Shown one piece after another: positions 23,861-33,925 of a stretch of DNA of 64,000 nucleotides; within the stretch, counting starts at the first letter, position 1, and each line of letters starts with the position of its first letter. A program made the translations under genes and the position numbers. The stretch comes from Limnanthes douglasii subsp. nivea (Eukaryota; Streptophyta; Magnoliopsida; Brassicales; Limnanthaceae), in the NCBI GenBank assembly GCA_036936605.1, contig JAUPFV010000004.1, forward strand, positions 289,644,009 to 289,708,008, in the 5' to 3' direction. The notes under the pieces are model-generated. The model saw nothing but the letters and a program-made list of their open reading frames with translations, was not told the origin of the DNA and searched no databases.

Positions 23861-25710
23861 GAGCAGTTCTTGCTCTATCTTATGGTTGATTAACTTAATA
23901 TTAGATTAACTCAATTTTATTAATTCTATTATATCACAATTACCGATTCTAATAATCGTTTTCTACTGATTGGTATACACACTTTTCACAAGAAATTTTT
24001 GATGTTTATACTGATGATTCTCTATCTCTTATTTACCTTTAAATTCTGGATCTTCAAACTATAATATGATATATAATAACTTTTGCTAATACTAACATTC
24101 TCTTGAAGCATATTTATAACCTGAATTTATCGTCCTTAAAACTTAATATTTTACAGGTTAGATTAGAGTACTAGGTTGTTGAAAGTAGTTGAGATTCACA
24201 AAATCGGTTCGTGCAACACTGCATTTGGAGAAATTAAACTACTGAAATTGGTTCAAGCAATAGATTTAAAAAAAACTCGATCATTTCAATAATTATAAAA
24301 TCGAATGAAATTTATTCATGTTTTTACATTCAATCAATCAGTTTGATAAGCACCAATAAATCAAATTAGAAACAAATGCTCCAACTTGAAATCTAGAAAA
24401 TGATAAAAATATCAAAAAAAAAATCACTCAATATGCTAAGTTTCCAGCTCGTCTTCGCCCAAATAAAATCACTCTTACCACTTCAATTTTATTCTCAAAT
24501 TTGAAAAACCTTTGTTATTCTCTTTCAATTTTACTTTTGCTAGTATAACCCATTCAATCTAATCAAACATATTAATCAAACATATAGACTCTCAATAATA
24601 AAGAATTTTATTTTTGGTTTAAAACATAATAATATATAATATCTACATTACGAGCCTAAATATTTCACGAATATACATAAACCAATTAAATAATAAAAAA
24701 GTAATTTAAATAGTTATATATAATTTGTGGAACGATAGTTTGGAGTAATATATTTCCTTTTCTTATGAATAAAAGGGAGTAAACACTTTGATGTTATTTA
24801 TATTGATAAAAATAGATTTAAAAAATTTTAAACACCAAATAAGTATCCACAAAAACCATGTGATTCAAATCATGGATATTAATGTATATATATAATATAA
24901 TATAATATAATATAATATAATATAATAGTTTAGTGGTCAATCAGACATTCTTGCTGTCATTTCTGTTTAGTCTATGCAAATTTATATAGATTATTATGCA
25001 AAATACTAGTACTAAGGTCATGACTCATTCATAAACATTAGAATTAATTGCTGGTGAAATATAAAGGGACACTTATAAACCAAGGTTTGATTTTGCTTAA
25101 GAATTCAGGGAAGCTTTGAGTGCATTTCAAGCTATAATTTAGAGTCCATAAAAATGATTAGAAACTTCTAATAAAGTGGCAAAAACTTATAGATCAATTG
25201 GAATGAACTTTATCATTATTACAAGTTAGGTTCTGTAGATGCATTGATATTTGATAGTCACGTTCTGGGTTTGATAGAATACGGAAAACTGTAAGTTAAA
25301 CTATAATACATGAATGATGTTTAAATCTCAGTAGAATTAACTTCAGGTGCGAACGTATATAAATTTTTGGATGGATAAAGTTGTTTTATCGTATAGAGTT
25401 TTTTTTATGTAATGATTCTAAACAAATTATTTTGAAATGTCTTAATTATACAGGAATACTGAATTATATAAATGTATATTTTTATCAAAAATAATAAATC
25501 ATATTTTGATTTGTTATTATTGTTATTATTATTTAATTAATTTATTAAAAATATTTAAAAATATTTTATAAATTGAATGCGACTTTTAGTTTCAGTTGGT
25601 TTGAGATATTAAGTTTGTGGGTTTTTTTGAAAAAACATTATGATATTGTTTTATAATATTTTCAAAAAATATAAATAAATCGAATTAACGTTAGTTGAAT
25701 GAAAATAAAA
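23861..25710. other. AT-rich intergenic DNA
   Basis: No gene is seen. A pure (ATAAT)n microsatellite lies at 24889-24928. Confidence 0.5.
24889..24928. repeat. (ATAAT)n microsatellite
   Basis: About seven perfect 5-base units. Confidence 0.95.
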
Positions 25711-25719
25711 ATAAATAAA

Positions 25720-25739
25720 GAGTATGGTTAAATTGGGGC
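25720..25739 (+). repeat. MULE left terminal inverted repeat
   Basis: It is directly preceded by 9-bp TSD ATAAATAAA. The next bases form a local palindrome (TTGGGGCCCAATTGGCTAACC). Confidence 0.75.
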
Positions 25740-26221
25740 CCAATTGGCTAACCAGCCTCAATTTTAACCATACCCATCAAAAATTTAAGTAGCCCCAAAC
25801 TAATACCCAAAAAACCCTTCATTTTTTTACTAAGTCAAAACACTAAACACTAACCATTCCCACTTCTAAAACAGCCCCAACCCAAAATCAGCCCCAAAAC
25901 CCTAAAACCTCTCCCAACTCCAAACTTTTGCAATCTTGCAAAATCAGCCTCAAATTCAAATCCGAAGATCTCTACACATCAACAACAAGTCAAGAACTAC
26001 AATGGGCAAAGGAAAAGAGTAAGTTTTTACTCTTGAATGTACTTTCTTTTTATATTTGGTTTAGGTTAGGTTTTTTGATTTTGATGCTAGGTTAGGTTTG
26101 TTTGTGGCTGATTTGGTGTTATATGTTGTTTATAGTTGTCTAGTTATGCTAGGGTATGCTAGGTTAGGTTGTTTGTGGCTGATATAGGTAGATTTTGGAG
26201 CTTTTGAGAAATCGTCAATGG

Positions 26222-26470
26222 CTGAATCGAGGTTCCCCGCCGGGTTTTAGGCCATTCACCCGGCGGGGGAACCTGGGAAAACCCAGGTGTTCTTAGTCCC
26301 CGCCGGGTGGAGCCCGATTCACCCGGCGGGTGAAAATTAAAATAATTATTTTTTGAGTTTTCACCCGTCGGGTGAATAATTATCACCCGGCGGGTGAAAA
26401 CTCAAAATTAATTATTTTAATTTTCACCCGCCGGGTGAAAATACCTTAACCGGCGGGAAAGACCTGTTCG
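26222..26470. repeat. GC-rich hairpin island in PMD intron 1
   Basis: Repeated CACCCGGCGGGTGAAAATT units include a near-perfect inverted repeat. Arms are 26318-26375 and 26383-26439 with a 7-base loop, differing by about one substitution and one indel in 58. Smaller palindromes lie at 26232-26285. It stands out in GC content from the AT-rich intron around it. Confidence 0.9.
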
Positions 26471-27179
26471 TCTAACTTTTTGTGTATATTTTTTATGTTC
26501 TTCTAACTTTTTTTCTCTAATGTTTTGCAGACAACAGGAAGCACCTCGCCTAACCAAGGAGAAGGCGGCAAGAAAAGGTGAAGGTAGTAGCCGACGGCCG
26601 GTGGTCGCCGCTAGGCCGGAACGTGGGGATCAGACAGAGCGTGTTCGCCCCCACCGCGAGGTGCGCGAGGTGCGCGAGGAGCACGAGGACCCGACCGAGC
26701 GATCGTTGCGGCATCGGAAATTCGATGCCACCAGGGATGCCCCCCATCGACGATCTTCTCCTCCACGCGAGGTGCTCCCCATCGGACGGCGGCGTGCCCT
26801 AGTGGACGAGGAGGAGGAGGATACGGAGGAGGAGGAAGCGGAGGTCCCATTGCCACCACCTCGAAGAGAGGTCCGTGCCGAAGGGCCTCCAACCGATGCG
26901 GAGGGATGGAAAAATCTTTTCCTATCCCACAATAGTGTGCTTCTCTTCCCCGAGTATGCGCAGCACGAGGCGTACTACGCCTTCAAAAATGATGTAAGTT
27001 AATTAATTTATTACTTTTTAACATTGTAGTTATTTTTGAATTTTTTTACAGGCGCGCTCGGGCATTACGGTGCAGTCGAAGTATGGTTTGCTTGGTCAGT
27101 GGGACCTTAGCAAACAACTGGGGGTTAGGGCTTACCTGGAGGAGACACCATTTTGGCCCTTGATGCGGCATTTACCGAG

Positions 27180-27253
27180 GTTCAACAACCACGTCCAGTT
27201 GGCGGAGGTCTTCGGTGTTCAACAACCACGTCCAGTTGGCGGAGGTCTTCGGT
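27180..27253 (+). repeat. 37-bp perfect tandem duplication in PMD exon 3
   Basis: Two identical 37-bp units (GTTCAACAACCACGTCC...CTTCGGT) occupy 27180-27216 and 27217-27253. Since 37 is not a multiple of three, the downstream PMD frame is lost. Leaving one unit out restores the frame. Confidence 0.97.
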
Positions 27254-28432
27254 GAGAGGTGGCACCAGGAGACGAACACGTTCCAGTTCTCCTTTGGGGA
27301 GATGACGCTGACACTGGACGACGTGTATGTGATTACGGGTCTCCCTGTTGAGGGGAGAATTATTGACCTCTTTAGGCCTGATCCGCTAGAGGCGACGTAT
27401 GCACGGTATAGGGAGCTATTGGGAGTTTCGGCTGCTGATGTGCAACAGGAAATGGAGGCGCATGACGGGAGCGGATTCGGCCTCCGATGGCTTAGGACCA
27501 CATTCTCAGGGGAAGCGTACTTAGATTCCAACGCCGCCTGCACTCCGGAGATGAAGAAGGCAGCAGCTCGGGCATATATCATGTTCTTCCTCGGGTGTAC
27601 TATCTTCACCAACACGAGCCAGAAGAACATCCAGTGCGATTTCCTCCACCACCTCGAGGACTTAGAGAAGGTTGGTGAGTACGCATGGGGGACTTGTGCG
27701 TTGGTGTGGCTGTACAAGAGTTTGGGAGGCATCTCGAAGCACTCCTTGAAGACCTTGGTCGGCTTCTCGGCCTTGTTCGAGTGTTGGGTCTATGACCACT
27801 TTCCCGTCTTCGCGCGCCAGTGAACAGTGGTTATAGCCCGACGGATCCGAAGATGCTGGCGTGGTTGCCGAAAAAGATCCCGGTATCATTAGCTCGGGGG
27901 AAGCCGTACTACCGTGAGATCCTTGCGGCTCAAGGAGAAACGGATGTAAGTTATCTTCTTTACGTTTACTTAAATACATCTACTTCATATAAAATGTTTG
28001 ACGAGTAAATAATTTTTTTTGTATGTTATTTTCCGACCTTACGAGGATGTCCGTGAGGTATGGCCGGAGTAGGCAATAGGGTTGTACCGAAACCCTATTC
28101 GCTTAATGATGGTGAGCGAGACATATCACCCCGACCGAGTGATGCGCCAGTTCGGTTGGATCCAAGAAAAGCCGCTCGGCCCCCTCGTTGCTAGAACCGG
28201 TTTTGGTAGAGAAGACCATCTTCGGTATCCGGTTCAGGTTAGGCATTGGACGCACTGGAGGGAGCACCTATACGTGATCGATAGGTATTCGAGGCCTTTG
28301 GAAGGGAGTACTCAAACCGCGTCCCCCCAGTACAAGGCGTACGTGAAGAAGTATGAGTGGTTTAATATCACACCTCAGATTCTTACGGAGACGTCGGCGG
28401 TCGATGTGGTGACGACTCGAATGACGAGATAG

Positions 28433-28790
28433 TGGCTTTTGGGAGGAAGGTTATGGAGCTTACCGCACCGTGGCTTCTTATCATTATGGTTGGATTTTTT
28501 ATATGCTTGCTGTTCTAGTTGTGAACATTGCCTTACGTTTTAACTTGTTGACATTTGGGTTAGCTTTATTTTTTAAAAACTTTGTTGTTGTATTTTAGTT
28601 TGAAGTTAAGAAAATTTTGTGTTTGTTTAATTAAAGTTCTTTCTTGTCGTTTAATTTAAGTTATCTAATTCAATCAATATACCCACTCACATTCTAGTCT
28701 TAAACAAGCAAAACATGTTATAGTTTCAACCAATTTAAGTTCCAATAAAAAACATGTTATAAGTTGCTCCATTTTTTTTAAAAAAAAATT
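28433..28790. other. AT-rich spacer inside the MULE
   Basis: This is the 3' flank of the PMD pseudogene. I see no coding sequence. Confidence 0.5.
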
Positions 28791-28794
28791 AACC

Positions 28795-29220
28795 CTTCCC
28801 TGCCGGGTCAACAATTTTCACCCGCCGGGTGAATACTTCCCCGGCGGATGAAAATTACTCCGCCGGCGGGGTTGAATTGTCAACCGACGGGGCTAGTCCC
28901 TAACCCCGCCGGTTGACATTGAGTGCAAATTCTGAAATTTCCACTCGATCACCCTGCCGGTTGACAAATATTCCACCGCCGGGGAAGTATTCACCCGGCG
29001 GGTGAAAATTGTTGACCCGACGGGGGACTCAACCACAACCTATCCTCATTGTTTTTTGAGGATGGGTCACCGGCCCGCCGGTGTGAAAATTCGACACCGG
29101 CGGGGACATTTCCTCCCCGCCGGGGTGGGTCTACATTTTTTTAAAACCTTTTTGAAGTATTTTATTTGGTGAACCGGCTGGTGACAAGTCATGGACCGGC
29201 GGGGACCTAATACAATTATT
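28795..29220. repeat. GC-rich hairpin island between PMD and small gene 1
   Basis: Arms 28802-28847 and 28976-29021 are inverted copies of 46 bases with about one mismatch. They contain TTTTCACCCGCCGGGTGAAT and TTCCCCGGCGG. Inner arms around AACCCCGCCGG and smaller palindromes at 29070-29120 add to it. Confidence 0.88.
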
Positions 29221-29303
29221 GCCCCCGCCAAAAAATAATTCGCGCCATATGACTCTCCCGCCAAATGAAACTCCCGCCAACGATGTACTTCCATTATAAA
29301 TAT
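29221..29303 (+). promoter_or_regulatory. E2F-like CCCGCC cluster and TATA box, small gene 1
   Basis: CCCCCGCCAAAA (29222), TTCGCGCC (29239), CTCCCGCCAAA (29253) and CTCCCGCCAA (29271) precede TATAAATA at 29296-29303. The ATG is at 29351. TTTSSCGC is the E2F consensus known in plants; these sites resemble it. Binding is inferred. Confidence 0.6.
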
Positions 29304-29350
29304 ACAAGTGTTAACGAGCAACATGACATCCATCAAACACTTAGAAACAA

Positions 29351-29722
29351 ATGGAGTTTACCACTAATGAAGACTACTATATGCTTGTAGCAGTCAAGGA
29401 TTCCCGGGCCGATTTGGGTGAAGATAGGAGTGATGCATTTTTTGAAAGGGTTTTGTGTCATATGTATTACAACTACGGCTATTTAGAAACTGGAGGTGTC
29501 GTTGTGCGCAGCCGTGACGAAATCAAGGCACGGTACCTCTTTGTGCAGCCCCTCACGAAGTTGTTGTTCATGCCGCGAAGAATTAAAGAGGAGGCGGTAA
29601 AGGTCTGGGACATGACCGCTTGCGACTATATCACTAGGGATATGGTAGCATATGTGGAGGATATGGTTATGGCAAGGGAGGATGGCGACGATGTTTTAAA
29701 CAGCTTGCGTTACGACTACTAA
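29351..29722 (+). CDS. Small protein of unknown function carried by the MULE
   Basis: An intact 123-codon frame. I do not recognise the family. It shares a core with two other small genes in this window (30372-30815 and 60419-60679): a [RAD]VLC.M[YF][YF].[YH]G block (RVLCHMYYNYG, residues 36-46), a variable loop, and an SR.[ER]E[IV]..RY block (SRDEIKARYLFVQP). A C-terminal helix-like part (ITRDMVAYVEDMVMARED) is shared with the second copy. The spacing of aromatic and basic residues is reminiscent of Myb/SANT or trihelix-type DNA-binding helices, but this is only a guess. Start: the first ATG after a TATA box at 29296. Confidence 0.7.
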   Translation: MEFTTNEDYYMLVAVKDSRADLGEDRSDAFFERVLCHMYYNYGYLETGGVVVRSRDEIKARYLFVQPLTKLLFMPRRIKEEAVKVWDMTACDYITRDMVAYVEDMVMAREDGDDVLNSLRYDY

Positions 29723-30120
29723 TAGTGCAATCTGTCGTATTCGAACGTGTTTTTATAATTTATGTTGCGTAATGTTGTTGTAACTTGTTATGTTTTTATT
29801 ATATGTGTTAAGTTGTTTATGTAATGTTAAGTTGTTTATGTAATGTTAAGTTGTTATGTTTGGGTTTCTAGTTGTTGTTCAATGTTACTGTATTTTACAT
29901 AGCACCGTATTCGAGCTGAGCATACATTCTTGTAAGGATATTCATTCATTAAACCTCAACCTCATACAATTGAACATACATTCATCTAAAGAAAATTAAA
30001 CCGAAATACGAAACGATACAAACAGGCACTATCAAGTTCGATTGATGCTTTAATCAGATATTGATCTTCTAACTCGTTCCAGAGACACATTATTTTAGGG
30101 TTTATCTTGTTGTGTGGGCA
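29723..30120. other. Spacer between small genes 1 and 2
   Basis: It contains short repeats GTTAAGTTGTTTATGTAAT (29812-29850). No gene is seen. Confidence 0.5.
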
Positions 30121-30331
30121 GGACATTTATTTTATAGATATTAAACTCCCGCCAAATACTTTGCCACATAAACTCCCGCCAAAATAAGTCCCGCCGTTTT
30201 TAATTTCCCGCCAAATTCAAACACCTACCTAATGATACTCCCGCCAATAAACAAATAATAAGCGGGGAAAACAACACTATTTCCCGCTCACTATTTTTAT
30301 GATTGAGCCACATGCATGAACTCTATAAATA
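30121..30331 (+). promoter_or_regulatory. E2F-like cluster and TATA box, small gene 2
   Basis: CCCGCC-type sites occur at 30146 (CTCCCGCCAAA), 30173 (CTCCCGCCAAA), 30189 (TCCCGCCG), 30204 (TTTCCCGCCAAA), 30238 (CTCCCGCCAA), 30262 (GCGGGGAAA, reverse) and 30280 (TTTCCCGC). TATAAATA follows at 30324-30331 and the ATG at 30372. TTTCCCGC matches the E2F consensus exactly. The density, seven in about 140 bases, is far above the AT-rich background. Confidence 0.65.
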
Positions 30332-30371
30332 CTGTAACCCGACTATGAAACTAAACACTTGAGTTAAAGCA

Positions 30372-30815
30372 ATGGATGATTCCGGCTGGAATGTGTACGA
30401 AGATGCAAGCCTACTATGCGCATTCGACTTCGTCAAAGCTACGATGCAAGAGGAGTTTCCTGGTTTCGTCGATGCGGTTCTGTGCAGAATGTTTTTCAAC
30501 CACGGTAGGGAGGCATCGTGTGCAGGATGTTTAATCCCCCGACCACGTGCCCGCGAAGAAGTCGCCGATAGGTTAGCTTATCTTAAAACAGTGACTTTCA
30601 ATATCGAGTCACTTCCTTGGGAAGACCGAACCAAAGTCTGAAGGGTATTCAACATGGGATTGCAGACTACAATTACGCAGGAGATGGTGTCGGAAGCGAT
30701 AGAGCGGGTGGAGAACGAAATAGCTGATGCAATAGCCAGCGCCGTTGAAACGTACTCAACTCCCGAGGGAAGTAGTGACTCTGATGGATTCGGGATGAAC
30801 TATCCGACCCCGTAA
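30372..30815 (+). pseudogene. Small gene 2, paralogue of 29351-29722, with nonsense codon
   Basis: The frame runs 147 codons with one TGA at 30639-30641. In copy 1 the aligned residue is Trp (KVWDM against KV-stop-RVFNM), so a TGG to TGA change is likely. The shared core reads AVLCRMFFNHG, then RAREEVADRLAYLK. After the stop, TTITQEMVSEAIERVENEIA aligns with YITRDMVAYVEDMVMARE in copy 1, and an acidic tail (STPEGSSDSDGFG) ends it. As it stands the product would be 89 residues, lacking the C-terminal helix. Function is unknown. Confidence 0.7.
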
Positions 30816-31122
30816 AACTGAACGTGCAATGCTAACTCGGAGTTAGCTTATCTATCATTTGGTTAACGTTATGTGCTTATGTATTTCTAATTATGCAATG
30901 CTTTAAATTAAAGTGTAATGTTTTAATGCAATGTTTTCAATGTTTTAATGCAATGTTTTCAATGTTTTAATGCAATGATCTACTTAAGAATGGAAAATTG
31001 TTATTGTTTTCAACATAAAAAACATCCACACATAAAAACCATAAAAGCATAAAAACCATCCATGGTTTACATTCGTTACAATCGTCTAGTAATCAGTCAT
31101 CAAGCAAAAGCGGATAAATCGG
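30816..31122. other. Spacer with CAATGTTTTAATG repeats
   Basis: AATGCAATGTTTTCAATGTTTTA units repeat at 30925-30980. It separates the convergent small genes and transposase. Confidence 0.6.
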
Positions 31123-33925
31123 TTACTTCGGGGTAATTATTTTAAGCTCTTCGTATTTCTTGCAACGAGATGCAATCGGAAATGCCCAACCTTCAGCTTC
31201 TGGTGAACGCAACTTTAAGGAACAAGGATGTATCCTAGCACATGGGGCCTCCGCCTTAATCCCAAGCTACAAAACGAAAACACGATAAAATAAATTTCTT
31301 GAAATTAAAATTACCATTGTATGAATTACCCTTGTATGAATACTTACGTTCACGAAATGGTTGGTGTTGACCCAACCCAATCCAATTTCCAACCGGTTTG
31401 GCATCGGAGTAGGTGCACCTCTTAGCGGAAGAAAAGTGAAGCCGACATCCATATTTCGGAATACCCCAATAAAATGGAGTATGCAGTTAAACGCAGATGC
31501 AATTGCCACTCCCATCTCGGGCATGGACATCCAATGGTCCTTAGTTCCCACATCGCTAGAACATTTCACACGCTCCGCAACATCAATCAAATCCTTCATG
31601 CTAGTAAAAATCTTTACGTAGACCGATGCGTAATCCATAAGCTCGTTGTAAAGGGCATCCCTTATCAACCTCCACCCATCGGATTTAACATCGCTCATGG
31701 ACTCTACAAAAGGCCTAAAATATATCGGGAATTGGTTCATGTATCCTTTGGGGTCTACAAAACTTGCCTTCACCAGCATCGTAGAGCTTGACCTACAACC
31801 CACCGTTTCACTACTAAGCATTGTACCACTTGCTTGCGTTGGAATAACGGTACCTTTCGTACGAGCGGGGGTGGTCCCCGAACCACGTTTGGGCTCCTTC
31901 TTTTTTTCCCTTTGCTCGAGGTTTCGGTTGGAAGTTTGAAGTCTCCAAGTAAGGATGGCGTACTATCATGTTCTTCCTTAAGCACATGTTTGTGCCAACT
32001 TTTGTCGCGTTTAGTGGATGTATCATCAGCGGCAATAGATAACTTACGTTTGTTAGGTGGACGACCGCGCGCTTTTTGCTTAACCAATGGCTCCAAAATG
32101 TTAGTTGTTTCGGGATGGACGACGGCAAACCATTGTTTATAAATGTGCTCTATTCGTGCTTCGTCATTGGACGCCATGACATCGGATACTAGTTTGTCAA
32201 GCTTGGCTTTAAGTTGCTCATTCGTCGAGAGGTTGGTACAAACTAGGATGTCTAACCTCTTCCAATGTTCATGAAACAACTCAAGGGGCACCTCTATCCC
32301 TTTCGCAACAAAGTCATAGATTTCGTGGGCGCAAGGCATGCCGTGCGTAGTTCGTATGGCACAACCGCAAGGCATATCCGGTGCGATTTTCATGTTCCGG
32401 GCACATTCGACTTCGTCGGCCAAAATTCCCATTGCATGGTGGGAGATGTTGTTTTTTAGTTGACCGTACACAATGTTTGTGAATTTATGTAGGGCCAACA
32501 ACCGGTTCTTTTCAAAGGAAGCCTTGATGTCCCCGTGTTTCAATTCGATCAAAGTATGCAACTTCAACCAAAAAGATTCAAAGTTACCTTTGCTCGTACC
32601 GATGAAACGCTTGAGGCTCGAATGAGCGCTCTCCACGCGGTTTGTGGTTTGGTTACCAAAATGCATCCACTTGTTAGTTCTCCACGTGACAAACTTGTCA
32701 CCGTACGGCCCTACCCAACTTTCGGTATACTCAATCGCTTCCGGATACTCTTTGAAGTCGCGGTGCAATTCCGACCGGTAGTTCTCGTACGCTAACTCTG
32801 TTTCCGCCAACATCATTCCGTTCCACACTTTCAAAAAGGCATTGGACACTACCTTCTCCTTTATGATCTTTTTTGTTTTTGCTAGGACGTTCATGTTGAT
32901 GTGCCATCGACACAACATGTGCGTTGCATTGGGGAACACTTCCTCCACCGCATTCACAAGCGCCAAGTCTCTATCCGTCAAAACAATGGATGGTAATTCG
33001 ATGGAGTGAGTTACCATCAACGAATGTAAGCATCCTAACACCCACTTGTAGGCCTCGATTTTTTCACTCGACATAAAAGCAAATCCAATGTAGAATGTTT
33101 TCCCCGTACAAGTCGCACCCACGACCTCGTACAACGGCATCCCGTATTTGATCACCTTGTACGTGTTATCCATTATAATGACGTTCGGAAATGTCCGTAA
33201 CAAATCCAAACTAACCGGGTGCGCAAAAAAAAGCTCGCCTATGATATCGCTTCCGTATTCGGACTTTCTATGGAATTCGTAGTAGTTTAGTCGCTTTAGT
33301 TCACCCAACAAGTATTGGAATTGCGACCGACCGCCTATCTCGAGCTTCCGGTGTTTTAGTATTGCGTTGTACACGGTGCGGATTGTAGAAGAATTCTTAG
33401 GGTTCAATTTCTTCACTCCACCAAGAATATCACGAGGACGGGATCCCATTTTATTCGAACTAACCACGAAATCCATCTTTTTTTTTGAAAGCATCCTACG
33501 TAGGAATGACCTTCTTTGTAGGATGTAGTATTGTGATTGTGAACGCCGCACACAACCTCTATTCCCCACAAATCATCACCCATCTTCTTTCCTTTAAGGG
33601 CGAACGGGCATCCGTATTTTTTCGTTCCGGTAGACTTCCTCTTTAGATCCTTGGGGTCTACCAGTTTTGTGTAAACACCCGATCTTTCGCACATAAACTC
33701 TACTCTAGGAGTTTTACGATCGTGTCTATCGCATCGGCGTAAAATAATCACAAACCCGTTATCCGATGCGGTTTCCTTAACCCATTCAATAAGGTCTGCC
33801 CGGGAGTAGTACTGTGATTTGGTGTTGAACAACTCGCTATAATCGATGGAGCAAGGCACCGGTATTTCCTCCTTCTCCCCCTTCGCCATGCACGAACTAG
33901 TCAAATAATCCTTTGACTCATCCCC
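31123..33925 (-). pseudogene. FAR1/MULE transposase with SWIM and OTU-like domains
   Basis: Minus-strand order: FAR1-type DNA-binding region (YSRADLIEWVKETASDNGF, GCPFALKGKK, VCGVHNHNTTSYKEGH; 33860-33510); MULE transposase (VIIMDNTYKVIKYGMPLYEV, IVLTDRDLALVNAVEEVFP, HMLCRWHIN; about 33180-32880); SWIM zinc finger (CGCAIRTTHGMPCAH, 32370-32320); and a basic linker. An OTU-like C-terminal domain follows (DVKSDGW, WMSMPEMGVAIASAFNC, TFLPLRG, NHFVN). A final exon at 31266-31123 follows an intron of 81 bp. An acceptor at 33927-33926 marks the start of the main exon. Two frameshifts lie near 33490-33515 and 31907-31913. The catalytic-Cys segment of the OTU domain is missing. It would have cut and mobilised the element. 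Confidence 0.9.

Larger units (their letters stand above)
26002..28432 (+). pseudogene. Plant mobile domain (PMD) protein gene, disrupted
   Basis: Exons by eye are 26002-26018 (MGKGKE), 26531-26994, 27053-27945 and about 28025-28432. The N-terminal part is charged (REVREVREEHEDP, then an acidic EEEEEDTEEEEAEV run). The PMD follows with LEETPFWPLMRHLPRFNNHV, FHFSFGEMT-like FQFSFGEMTLTLDDVYVITG and LPVEGR, and C-terminally SETYHPDRVMRQFGWIQ and RHWTHWREH. PMD (aminotransferase-like, PF10536) occurs in transposons and in domesticated host proteins. Lesions: a 37-bp tandem duplication at 27180-27253 shifts the frame; TGA at 27821 with a frame change; the last acceptor reads AT instead of AG (28023-28024); and in-frame TAG at 28070-28072. 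Confidence 0.88.

Noticed and set aside
26550..26932. Overlapping frames on both strands in PMD exon 2
   Set aside because: GC-rich, charged coding sequence leaves other frames open. Only the frame that splices to MGKGKE and on to the PMD fits.
31361..32795. Plus-strand frames opposite the transposase
   Set aside because: They are shadows of the minus-strand MULE transposase.
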